Made by a program: the position numbers and the translations under genes. A model generated the notes under the pieces. That model saw only the letters and a program-made list of their open reading frames with translations, ran no database searches and had not been told where the DNA came from. From positions 1,364,001-1,428,000 of the forward strand of contig NZ_CP195303.1 in the NCBI RefSeq assembly GCF_051245535.1: DNA of 64,000 bases. The letters are read 5' to 3'. Every line of letters begins with the position of its first letter. The stretch's first letter is position 1. Source of the DNA: Micavibrio aeruginosavorus_D. Lineage in GTDB: Bacteria > Pseudomonadota > Alphaproteobacteria > Micavibrionales > Micavibrionaceae. Positions 45,317 through 53,585 of this stretch are shown here, piece by piece.

Positions 45317-45879
45317 TTTTATTCGTTATCACCGCTGTTCTGACCGCCATCATCATGGTCATTCTGTCCGATCCGCTGATGAAATCGGCGACCACATGGC
45401 AATCGGGCGTTAAAGTACTTATGACCGGCGCGCTTTGCGTTCTGGCGCTGTATCTGTTTCTGGGTTCGCCCGACACGCCATCGCGCGCCGCCGCGTTTGA
45501 AACAATCGACAATCCGCGCGCGCAAATCCGCTTGAAGCAACAGGAAGAACTGGTTTTGCTGCAAGCTTTGTCGGGGGAGCCGGATAATACGGGCCTGTTG
45601 CTGCGTCTGGGCACGATTCAGATTGAATCGGGCCGGGCGAATGACGCCATTCCGCACCTGACCCGCGCCAATACGCTGCGCCCGAACAATGCGGACATTC
45701 AAACCGCTCTGGCCGCAGCGTATTTCAGTAATGGTTTAAAAATCGCGGAAGAAAACAAACCGGGCGCGATGGATACCGCGCGCAAAGAAATGGAAACGGC
45801 CCTGAAATACGCGCCGAAAAATCACCTGATCCGGGCGGATATTCAACGCGCCATTTCCGCCACGGCATCCGGGCACTGA
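45313..45879 (+). CDS. ccmI: CcmI-like TPR protein
   Basis: A 188-residue protein. Two membrane helices in the first 55 residues are followed by a TPR-type region (about 90-185, L-L-L-R-L-G-T-I-Q-I-E-S-G-R-A-N-D-A-I-P-H-L-T-R-A). It holds apocytochrome c for the lyase. It is shorter than typical CcmI, which has about 400 residues; assignment rests on operon position. Its 3' end overlaps the convergent gene by 37 bases. Confidence 0.75.
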   Translation: MILFVITAVLTAIIMVILSDPLMKSATTWQSGVKVLMTGALCVLALYLFLGSPDTPSRAAAFETIDNPRAQIRLKQQEELVLLQALSGEPDNTGLLLRLGTIQIESGRANDAIPHLTRANTLRPNNADIQTALAAAYFSNGLKIAEENKPGAMDTARKEMETALKYAPKNHLIRADIQRAISATASGH

Positions 45880-46562
45880 CGCATCAATTCGGCGTAGGTT
45901 TGCGGGGAATCCAGCGCATTTTGCCGCGCCATGCGGTCGGCGTGCATATCGCGCAAAATCTGTTCCGTCTGGTTAATCACCGCCTGTTGCATCCGGCTGC
46001 GCATCACCGTCACCTCGTTATCGGCAATGGGCGGGGATTGGCGGTTGCCGTCCACTTCGAACACGAAATCAAACGCCCGGTCAATCTGCGCGGAATAGGC
46101 CTCAATCGCGGCGCGATCAATGGCGACGTGTTCCATTTCGTGGTCACGCACGGCGTTATACACGCACCCGCCCCGCGCAAAATCCCGCGCGATAAAAATG
46201 GTCGGCTCCAGCGTCAGGATAATATTCACCTCACTGAAATGCAGGCAGCTTAATCCGCCGTGCTCCGCCGGTCGCCAATCCATTTCAATGCTGTATTCAA
46301 TCCCGATGGTGCCGCGCATGACGCCGCCCGTCTTCGCGTGTGACATATTGGTGGCGGATTTCGCCGTGTCGGTGTCCAGTTCAAACGTCTCAAGCACACT
46401 CATGGGCAGGGAATCGTCGATCTTTGTCGCGGCCGTGACGGCATACACGCTGACATTCGGAATGGGCGGAACGGGGCAGCCGGGAACGCTGCCCGCCGCC
46501 AACCACAACCCCGAGGCCATCAATCCGGCCTGTATTGATTCCAGCAACATCTCTGGACCCAT
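45843..46562 (-). CDS. Predicted HExxH metallopeptidase-like protein, tandem member A
   Basis: A 239-residue protein. A hydrophobic segment at about 10-28 (A-G-L-M-A-S-G-L-W-L-A-A-G) may be a signal or lipid-type anchor. H-E-M-E-H at residues 141-145 is an HExxH zinc motif, with an Asp/Glu-rich stretch after it. It aligns with the next gene over the 100-residue block before and after HExxH. Homology to any characterised protease is not clear, so activity is inferred only. Confidence 0.65.
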   Translation of the reverse strand: MGPEMLLESIQAGLMASGLWLAAGSVPGCPVPPIPNVSVYAVTAATKIDDSLPMSVLETFELDTDTAKSATNMSHAKTGGVMRGTIGIEYSIEMDWRPAEHGGLSCLHFSEVNIILTLEPTIFIARDFARGGCVYNAVRDHEMEHVAIDRAAIEAYSAQIDRAFDFVFEVDGNRQSPPIADNEVTVMRSRMQQAVINQTEQILRDMHADRMARQNALDSPQTYAELMRQCPDAVAEMAR

Positions 46563-46610
46563 TTAAAAATGCGCCTTTTGTGTATATCAGTAACCCGTAA
46601 TATAGATAAG

Positions 46611-47363
46611 TTACCGTTGCAGGCTGACCAGTCCCTTACAAATGGAACCGATCCGGTCATATTCGGCGCGTGAATCGACCTGGGCCTGTAGATTATATTG
46701 GTCTTTTTCCAAGGCTTTATCCTGACTGTGCAAAGCCTGCTTTACCTGTTCCAATGTGGCGGATTTGTATTTTTCAACATCGTCCAAAGGGATAGGCCCA
46801 ATCACACCGGTTTGATCAACCGCCTGTTTCATCAACCGCCCCACCACCTGAACATAGGCGTTCATTATATGCCGATCGACCTCAACATGTTTCAATTCAT
46901 GCTTGATCACGGCGGCGCGGCACGGCTGGCGCGAAAATTCCTGCGCCACATAGACGACCGGGGACAGTGTGATATTCAGCGTCACGCTTTTAAACTGCAT
47001 ACAGGCTTGCCCCAGATCGGGGCTGTGAAAAATTGACCATTCCATGGCCATGGATGTTCTGACCCGGTCATGGCGCATGCCCCCCGTGGCCGTATCGCTC
47101 ATCCCCGCATAGGGATTGTAGCTATCGTTATCGGCCATCGCGGCGCCCAATTCGGCGGAGCGTTTTGAAAAATCATATTGGATCGTGTTGCTGACCGGAT
47201 TGATATTGATCACCGGGGCCACACCGGGCGGGCAGACCATTTTCCCGTTCCGCATTTTTAATGGATAGGATTCAGGCGGCCCCTTCCCCGCCCACAGGGC
47301 AGCCGGCCACACCACACCAAAACCGCATAACAATGCGATGAAAAAAAACGCCTTTATCCGCAT
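46611..47363 (-). CDS. Predicted HExxH metallopeptidase-like protein, tandem member B
   Basis: A 250-residue protein with a signal peptide (F-F-F-I-A-L-L-C-G-F-G-V-V-W-P-A-A-L-W-A). H-E-L-K-H lies at 155-159. It shares with member A the order G-[VM]-M-R, then C-[LM]-[HQ]-F-x-[ES]-V, a [RQ]-[DE]-F-[AS]-R-x block and the HExxH helix. It is the upstream gene of the pair on this strand and is probably cotranscribed with member A. Confidence 0.65.
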   Translation of the reverse strand: MRIKAFFFIALLCGFGVVWPAALWAGKGPPESYPLKMRNGKMVCPPGVAPVININPVSNTIQYDFSKRSAELGAAMADNDSYNPYAGMSDTATGGMRHDRVRTSMAMEWSIFHSPDLGQACMQFKSVTLNITLSPVVYVAQEFSRQPCRAAVIKHELKHVEVDRHIMNAYVQVVGRLMKQAVDQTGVIGPIPLDDVEKYKSATLEQVKQALHSQDKALEKDQYNLQAQVDSRAEYDRIGSICKGLVSLQR

Positions 47364-47470
47364 AACCTCCTAATTTTATCAGAAAATCCGCCCCTTCGCC
47401 CTTTTATCTTTGGCCCCGCCATACTATGATGGGCGCACCTGAAACTGGCTGAATACGGGGATTTTTGATC

Positions 47471-47779
47471 ATGCTGGCTGCCATCGGACAATTGCTGATT
47501 ACGTTACTGAATATTTACCTTTTTATCATCATCGCTGGCGTTGTGATCAGCTGGCTGATCGCCTTTGATGTGATCAACACCCGCAACCCACAGGCCGGCA
47601 ATCTGGTCCGCCTGATCGAACGCATCACGCAACCGGTTTATGCCCCGCTGCGCAAATTCATTCCGCCGATTGGTGGCATTGATATTACGCCGATCATCAT
47701 CATCTTCGGCATCTATCTGTTGCAAAGCTTGATCGGCAGCATGTTCTTCAGCGCGCCGGCCATTACCATTACGGGTTAA
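47471..47779 (+). CDS. YggT family membrane protein
   Basis: A 102-residue protein with two membrane helices and the YggT repeat: N-I-Y-L-F-I-I-I-A-G-V-V-I-S-W-L near the start and R-I-T-Q-P-V-Y-A-P-L-R-K-F-I-P-P-I-G-G-I-D-I-T-P. YggT proteins are often linked to cell division or osmotic adaptation. It lies 10 bases upstream of folD. Confidence 0.9.
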   Translation: MLAAIGQLLITLLNIYLFIIIAGVVISWLIAFDVINTRNPQAGNLVRLIERITQPVYAPLRKFIPPIGGIDITPIIIIFGIYLLQSLIGSMFFSAPAITITG

Positions 47780-47789
47780 TCCGCACACG

Positions 47790-48662
47790 ATGACGCACAA
47801 CGCCGCCACCATCATCGACGGAAAGATGATTGCCGCCACATTGCGGCAATCCATCGCCGATGACGTGGCGGCGCTGCGTTTGCGTGGGGTTATGCCGGGG
47901 CTGGCCGTCATCCTGATCGGTGATAATCCAGCGTCCGACATTTACGTCCGCAATAAAATGCGCGCCTGTGAATCCGTTGGGATCCACAGTGCGGAATACC
48001 GCCTGCCCGCAACGGTGGCACAGGACGCGGTGGAAACCTTGATCGACACGTTAAATGCCGATCAATCCATTCACGGCATATTGCTGCAACTGCCCGCCCC
48101 CGCGCATATTGACGCGCACGCGCTGATCAACCGCATTACGCCTGCGAAGGATGTCGACGGTTTGCACCCGCTGAATATCGGGAAACTGGTATCCGGCGCG
48201 GCTGATGCCGTTGTTCCCTGCACACCGCAAGGCGCGTTGAAACTGATCCAGTCCGTCCGCACGGACTTAACCGGGCTGCACGCCATTGTGCTGGGCCGAT
48301 CGATTTTGTTCGGCAAGCCGATGGCGCAATTATTGCTCGCACAAAATTGCACGGTCACCACCGCCCATTCCAAAAGCCGCGACTTGCCCGCCTTGTGCGC
48401 GCAGGCCGATATTCTGGTCGCCGCCGTCGGGCAAGCGAACATGGTCAAGGCCGATTGGGTGAAACCCGGCGCCATCGTGATCGATGTCGGCATCAACCGC
48501 CGCGATAACGGCACCATCACCGGGGATGTTGATTATGAATCCGCATCCACCCGCGCCGCCGCCATCACCCCGGTTCCGGGCGGTGTCGGCCCGATGACCA
48601 TTGCCTGCCTGCTGGCCAACACGGTTGCCGCAGCGCAAAAAACCGCACAATCCTTGGGCTAA
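47790..48662 (+). CDS. folD: Methylenetetrahydrofolate dehydrogenase/cyclohydrolase FolD
   Basis: A 290-residue bifunctional enzyme. Blocks: Y-V-R-N-K-M-R-A-C (catalytic Lys), Q-L-P-A-P (active-site loop), L-G-R-S-I-L-F-G-K-P-M-A-Q-L-L-L (NADP-binding region) and P-V-P-G-G-V-G-P-M-T near the end. It interconverts methylene-, methenyl- and formyl-tetrahydrofolate. Methylene-THF is also the carbon donor of TS-family enzymes such as the one at 34362. Confidence 0.95.
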   Translation: MTHNAATIIDGKMIAATLRQSIADDVAALRLRGVMPGLAVILIGDNPASDIYVRNKMRACESVGIHSAEYRLPATVAQDAVETLIDTLNADQSIHGILLQLPAPAHIDAHALINRITPAKDVDGLHPLNIGKLVSGAADAVVPCTPQGALKLIQSVRTDLTGLHAIVLGRSILFGKPMAQLLLAQNCTVTTAHSKSRDLPALCAQADILVAAVGQANMVKADWVKPGAIVIDVGINRRDNGTITGDVDYESASTRAAAITPVPGGVGPMTIACLLANTVAAAQKTAQSLG

Positions 48663-48710
48663 ATACAATTTTCTTGTCATTTCCGGGCCAATTTGGCCAT
48701 ACTCCCCGCC

Positions 48711-49727
48711 ATGCAGGGACCAACAAACAATAAGAATGATAAAGACGAAGCCTTACTGCCCGTTCCCATCAAAAAAGATGGCGACCGGGAAGGCATGATC
48801 GCGCACATGGATGCCGCCCTGATCCAAAGGCACGCCGAATTTCTGGATGAAGTGGACGACAGCCTCGACTCGTCCGATCTGGAAGCAAAGGCGGCCAGCC
48901 TGTATTACCTGCAACGCTACATCCACGCCGCCGAGCGCCAGTCATTGCGCGATAACAATCTGCCCATTCCCGCTGTCATTGAATACGCCATTGATGAACG
49001 AAAATTTGCGCGCGAAATTGACATCATGCGCCGCATTTTCAAAACGCTGGATTATTCCGAAGCGTATTTGAATGAACTGGACCAATCCGTCGATACGGTT
49101 CATGAAGCCTTACGACGCAGTGACTTTGTCCGGGAAACACAGGATGCATGGCCCCATCTGGGCCCCGTGTACCGCAAAATGGCCCTGCACCACATTCAGA
49201 AAATCCACGCCCAGACACAGAACATCGCCGGCGTGCAAACCCCGCCGACCTTAACGATGCAGTTTAACCAAAGCGCCATCACCCCGGCCGCAACACCGGA
49301 TGCATTGCCGACGATCGTCTTTGCCTATCAAACCGACAATCTGGACGAAGCCGCGGGGATCAGCGCACTGGGTCAAGCCTGCATCCAAAAAAGCGGCACG
49401 GCACCACCATTGCGGCCAAAGATTTTTTACAACACACATGCCGATACAAATTTCGTGACGCGGGATTTTGCGACCGCCGCATCCACCGTGCATCACGAAC
49501 AACACCACGTGATGCAATCGGCCCTGATGCTGGCCTATGCCCAGGGGCGCATTCCCAAATGCCACCCCATTGCCCGCGATGTTGAAATCATGTGGGTGCT
49601 TCACAAACAACGCGCGTATATCACGCATGCGTTGCAAAGCGTTTACCGCATCCAGCACAAGGAACAAGACACCTACTACATCGAGCACCGGATGCAGGAA
49701 CGTCTGGCCTTACGCTTAAGCGCATAA
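48711..49727 (+). CDS. Predicted HExxH protein, tandem array member 1
   Basis: A protein of about 338 residues without signal peptide. Residues about 245-280 hold F-Y-N-T-H-A-D, then H-H-E-Q-H-H (HEQHH at about 262-266) and V-M-Q-S-A-L-M-L-A-Y. It aligns with the next two genes in this block and with a C-terminal R-x-Q-x-x-x-x-D helix. The 262-residue N-terminal part is helical and poorly conserved between copies. HExxH suggests a zinc site. Start ATG 48711 is chosen. Confidence 0.65.
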   Translation: MQGPTNNKNDKDEALLPVPIKKDGDREGMIAHMDAALIQRHAEFLDEVDDSLDSSDLEAKAASLYYLQRYIHAAERQSLRDNNLPIPAVIEYAIDERKFAREIDIMRRIFKTLDYSEAYLNELDQSVDTVHEALRRSDFVRETQDAWPHLGPVYRKMALHHIQKIHAQTQNIAGVQTPPTLTMQFNQSAITPAATPDALPTIVFAYQTDNLDEAAGISALGQACIQKSGTAPPLRPKIFYNTHADTNFVTRDFATAASTVHHEQHHVMQSALMLAYAQGRIPKCHPIARDVEIMWVLHKQRAYITHALQSVYRIQHKEQDTYYIEHRMQERLALRLSA

Positions 49728-49858
49728 ACCATAATCCCGCAAAGCCCTGTTGCACTTGATCAAACGCGAAACCTCGCGTACAATTTTTTTGTGCATAACA
49801 TCAACTGCACATCATAAAAATAATAATCAAGATTCTCGAACAGGGATCACGCCGCCAC

Positions 49859-50923
49859 ATGATGAATCAAAACGCCGCCTTGCCATCCCATGGGGATGGC
49901 GACAACACCCGGTTTTTGTCTTCAACCTTTCACAGCCACCTGCCCGCGTTGCGGGCCCGGTTTGACCGCTATAATCGCATCCACAAATCCGGCACACCGG
50001 ATGAAAAACTGGATTTGATTCAAGAATTGCGCGATTACATTTTTGCCGAGGAAGAAAAAATCCTCTTCCCCAATGGCAATGCACCCGAGGGCGTGATGTG
50101 GCAAACCCCGGTGGACGAATCCCGCTACAGCGCTGAAATCCACCTGCTGCACAAACTCTGCGCCGATTTTGAATATACGGGTGAATACCGCCTGAAAATG
50201 CGGGAAATTGCCAATAATATCGCCGTCGCCATGGCCGCCGACAAGGATATGCAATTCGCCCAGCATAATTGGAACGCCATGGATATGGCGCAAAAGAAAG
50301 TCGTTCTGCGCAAGGCCCAGAAAATTCACGCTCAGGTTCAACAACTGGACAGTGTCAAAACCGGCCAGAATATCAGCGTGATTTTCAACAACGAGGCCCG
50401 TGCCCTGCCCGACGGGCAACATAACCCGCAATTCAGTTATGCCTCGCACAGCGACAGCCTGCACAGCATTTTCAACAGCAAGGCCCTCGGCTGGATGTTC
50501 GGCACACCGGACAGTCTGATCAATTACAACACCCATCCGGATAACAGCTTTATGCGCGGCGGCTTCGCCACGGCGCTCAGCGCCATGCACCATGAACAAC
50601 AACACGCCTTCCAATCCGCTATGGCGCTGGCCTATTTCGAAAAACGCATCGATCCGGCCAGCCCGTATTACAAGGACGCGGAATTGCTCTATCGCCTGCG
50701 CGCCCATGACTGCTACGTCCCGCCCTCGATCTACAGCGTCTATCGCAAGCAAGCACTGGAACGCGACACGTTTGATTTCCAGTATTTGATGGAAACGCAT
50801 TTGCGCCGTCCCTTTCCCGGCTCCGGCTGGGCCAAAGACCCCAGTCAGGCCCGCGCCCATGGCGATGCGCTGGATGGCTTCTTTGGCCGAATCCGCAAAT
50901 GGTTCCGCGGCCCCGAAGCATAA
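49859..50923 (+). CDS. Predicted HExxH protein, tandem array member 2
   Basis: A 354-residue protein. H-E-Q-Q-H at 245-249 lies in I-N-Y-N-T-H-P-D-N, then A-M-H-H-E-Q-Q-H-A-F-Q-S-A-M-A-L-A-Y. Paralogous to the flanking genes. The N-terminal 170 residues are helical and acidic with no signal peptide. A terminator follows. Two Met codons (49859, 49862) could start it. Confidence 0.65.
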   Translation: MMNQNAALPSHGDGDNTRFLSSTFHSHLPALRARFDRYNRIHKSGTPDEKLDLIQELRDYIFAEEEKILFPNGNAPEGVMWQTPVDESRYSAEIHLLHKLCADFEYTGEYRLKMREIANNIAVAMAADKDMQFAQHNWNAMDMAQKKVVLRKAQKIHAQVQQLDSVKTGQNISVIFNNEARALPDGQHNPQFSYASHSDSLHSIFNSKALGWMFGTPDSLINYNTHPDNSFMRGGFATALSAMHHEQQHAFQSAMALAYFEKRIDPASPYYKDAELLYRLRAHDCYVPPSIYSVYRKQALERDTFDFQYLMETHLRRPFPGSGWAKDPSQARAHGDALDGFFGRIRKWFRGPEA

Positions 50924-50947
50924 AAACACATAATATTTCAATGAATT

Positions 50948-50986
50948 AAGGGGCGGTCACAGAATGTTTGACCGCCCCTTTTTATT
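50948..50986 (+). terminator. Terminator after array member 2
   Basis: AAGGGGCGGTC pairs with GACCGCCCCTT, followed by TTTTATT. Confidence 0.8.
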
Positions 50987-51026
50987 GTCATAATATGCAC
51001 CTGTACTTTAGCGCAGGGTCCGCCTT

Positions 51027-52088
51027 ATGCACGCAAACGACAACGAGTCAGACGATCCCCTCTCCCGGCTGGTGACCCTGCTCGCCCGCCGCATGCGCAC
51101 CATGTCGACCGCTGACATCCTCCTGTTCGAAGAACAGATCAATATCATCAAGAATGGCGATGACCGCAGCCGGATCGGGCTGGCGAGAATGCTGGTCCAT
51201 AAAATCCTGCACGCCGAACGGGATCGGCTGGCCGCCAGAGATATTCCGTTTACGCCCAACACCTATGTCCGCGAAGACTATTACCCGCTGGAAATCACCC
51301 TGATCCGCGCGACGATGGATAAATTTCAGTTATCTGATGATTATAAACGCAAAATGACCATGGCCGCGAATGACGTCGCCGGTGCCATGGCCCGCAGCAA
51401 GACATTGCAATATGCCCAGCGCCACTGGCCCACAATGAAAGAGGACCAGAAAATCCGCGCCCTGAAAATCGTGCAGCATTTGCATCAAAAACACCAAACG
51501 CTGGATGATTTCCGTTGCGGTTCATTAACGGATTTGTTTTTCGCCCATGAACCCTGCATCAAACCGAACGGACAGGATAATCCGCATTTCTTTCTGGCCA
51601 CGCATCGATCCGGGTTTAACCGTGTGTTTAACAACGCATCCGGGTCCCGTTTCGCAACGGCGATGGACCGTGTCGGTTCAAAAATTGATTACAACACACA
51701 TAACGATAATTACTATTTTATGCGTAGCTTTGCCGCCGCTGCCGGGGCCATGCACCATGAACAACAGCATGTATTCCAAAACGCGCTGGCCATGGCCTTC
51801 CATGACAAGATGATCGATCAACACCACCCGCATTACAACGATGCCCGGGTTTTGCATCTTCTGACCAAGGAAGAATGCTATATGCCCGGCAATATCATCT
51901 CGCTCTATCGCACACAGGCGATTGAGGATGATGCCTTTGCCTTTCAAACCGCCATGACCCGCCGCCTGTACCGCCCGTTTAGCCAAGGGGTGTGGGCCGA
52001 TGACCCGCAGCAATGCGACGCCTATAAAAACAGCGGCTGCGCCCTGTTCAAAAAATTAAAGGCGCGGATTTTTGGCCCGCGCCCCTAA
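51027..52088 (+). CDS. Predicted HExxH protein, tandem array member 3
   Basis: A 353-residue protein. H-E-Q-Q-H at 244-248 lies in I-D-Y-N-T-H-N-D-N, then A-M-H-H-E-Q-Q-H-V-F-Q-N-A-L-A-M-A-F. Closest to member 2. An S-L-Y-R-T-Q-A-I-E-D-D-A-F block follows in all three. No signal peptide. Array members are separated by about 130 and 100 bases. All three are probably soluble cytoplasmic proteins, or exported by a non-Sec route. Confidence 0.65.
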   Translation: MHANDNESDDPLSRLVTLLARRMRTMSTADILLFEEQINIIKNGDDRSRIGLARMLVHKILHAERDRLAARDIPFTPNTYVREDYYPLEITLIRATMDKFQLSDDYKRKMTMAANDVAGAMARSKTLQYAQRHWPTMKEDQKIRALKIVQHLHQKHQTLDDFRCGSLTDLFFAHEPCIKPNGQDNPHFFLATHRSGFNRVFNNASGSRFATAMDRVGSKIDYNTHNDNYYFMRSFAAAAGAMHHEQQHVFQNALAMAFHDKMIDQHHPHYNDARVLHLLTKEECYMPGNIISLYRTQAIEDDAFAFQTAMTRRLYRPFSQGVWADDPQQCDAYKNSGCALFKKLKARIFGPRP

Positions 52089-52109
52089 TTCATCTATCTT
52101 GCCAAAAAT

Positions 52110-53585
52110 TTACTCACCTTGCGCGGCGGTGAAGCCCGGTTTCCCATCAAAATTATAAAGGTTTTCAACCTTGATAAAATCAATGTTGGCGGCATCGAAT
52201 TTTGCCAGCAACGCCATAATGACATCGTGCTTGATTCCGCTGGTGCTCATAAACCGCAAACGCCAATGGTCGGAACAGAATGTTTCCGGTTGCCCGTCGG
52301 GCCACACTTTGGTCCCGCGGTTGGCAATGGATTCCATGGCCAAACCGTTATCATTCACGCCCAGCGCCAGAATACGATCGGCCAGACCGTTCGGATCGCA
52401 TTGATCGATATTCACGAACACATCAACGCCGACCAGTTTTTTCTCCTGCGTCACGCGTGGCTTCAACGGCGGCAGAACCATGCCCCCGGCTGCCCCAATC
52501 ACCGGCGCACCGTAATCAACCGGGCGTAACTTATCCGGTGTGGCTCCAATGCGTTCGATCACAGCCTTGGAGAACCCATCGGTGCCGACTTTCTCAATCG
52601 ACTTGCCCAGACGGTAAATATCGCCCGTGTGAATGCCATCCTCGATGGTTTTCAGCCAGGCGTTATGCACGCGTGTGGCAATGTCCTTCTGGCCAATATG
52701 GACCAGCATCATCACCGCACCGAGCAACAGACCCGACGGGTTGGCAATGCCCTTGCCCGCAATATCCGGGGCGGACCCGTGAATGGCTTCGAACATCGCA
52801 CATTGCGTGCCCACGTTGGATGACCCACCCAGGCCGACCGATCCCGTCACTTCCGCCGCGATATCGGAAATAATATCGCCGTACAGGTTTTCGGTCACGA
52901 TCACGTCGAACATATGCGGCTGCACCGCCACCTTGGCGGAGCCGATATCGATGATCATGTGGCTTTGTTCAATATCCGGATATTCCGCGCCAATTTCATC
53001 GAAGGTGCGGTGGAACAATCCATCCGCCATCTTCATGATGTTGTCCTTGGACATACAGGTGACTTTCTTCCGGCCATTGGCGCGCGCATATTCAAACGCA
53101 TAGCGAACGATCCGTTCCGAACCCGGGCGGCTGATGATTTTGACCGATTCAACCACGTCCTGCGTATGGCGGTATTCGATACCACCATACAAATCTTCCT
53201 CGTTCTCACGCACGATCACCAAATCCATCGTCGGATGGTTGGTTTCAACATACGGGGCATAGGATACGCACGGGCGCACGTTGGCGAACAGACCCAGCGA
53301 TTTCCGTACCGTCACGTTCAGGCTTTTAAAGCCCCCGCCCTGCGGCGTCGTGATCGGGGATTTCAGGAAGACCTTGGTCCGACGCAGGGAATCCCACGCG
53401 GAATCTTCAATCCCGCTTTTGATGCCGCTTTTATAGACCGCTTCGCCGATTGCGATTTCTTCAATCGCCAGCGCCGCGCCCGCAGCATCCAGAATTTTCA
53501 ACGTCGCATCCATGATCTCCGGGCCGATACCATCGCCCCGCGCCACTGTGATGGGAATCAGATTCGATTTACTTGTACTTACCAT
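52110..53585 (-). CDS. icd: NADP-dependent isocitrate dehydrogenase
   Basis: A 491-residue protein of the type with a long C-terminal extension. Motifs: A-R-G-D-G-I-G-P-E-I, R-P-C-V-S-Y (substrate Arg region), V-R-E-N-E-E-D-L-Y-G-G-I-E, and D-I-I-S-D-I-A-A-E-V-T-G-S-V-G-L-G. It oxidises isocitrate to 2-oxoglutarate. AAAGGG precedes the ATG inside the end of nhaA. Its start overlaps nhaA by 7 bases, so the two genes are translationally coupled. Confidence 0.92.
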   Translation of the reverse strand: MVSTSKSNLIPITVARGDGIGPEIMDATLKILDAAGAALAIEEIAIGEAVYKSGIKSGIEDSAWDSLRRTKVFLKSPITTPQGGGFKSLNVTVRKSLGLFANVRPCVSYAPYVETNHPTMDLVIVRENEEDLYGGIEYRHTQDVVESVKIISRPGSERIVRYAFEYARANGRKKVTCMSKDNIMKMADGLFHRTFDEIGAEYPDIEQSHMIIDIGSAKVAVQPHMFDVIVTENLYGDIISDIAAEVTGSVGLGGSSNVGTQCAMFEAIHGSAPDIAGKGIANPSGLLLGAVMMLVHIGQKDIATRVHNAWLKTIEDGIHTGDIYRLGKSIEKVGTDGFSKAVIERIGATPDKLRPVDYGAPVIGAAGGMVLPPLKPRVTQEKKLVGVDVFVNIDQCDPNGLADRILALGVNDNGLAMESIANRGTKVWPDGQPETFCSDHWRLRFMSTSGIKHDVIMALLAKFDAANIDFIKVENLYNFDGKPGFTAAQGE

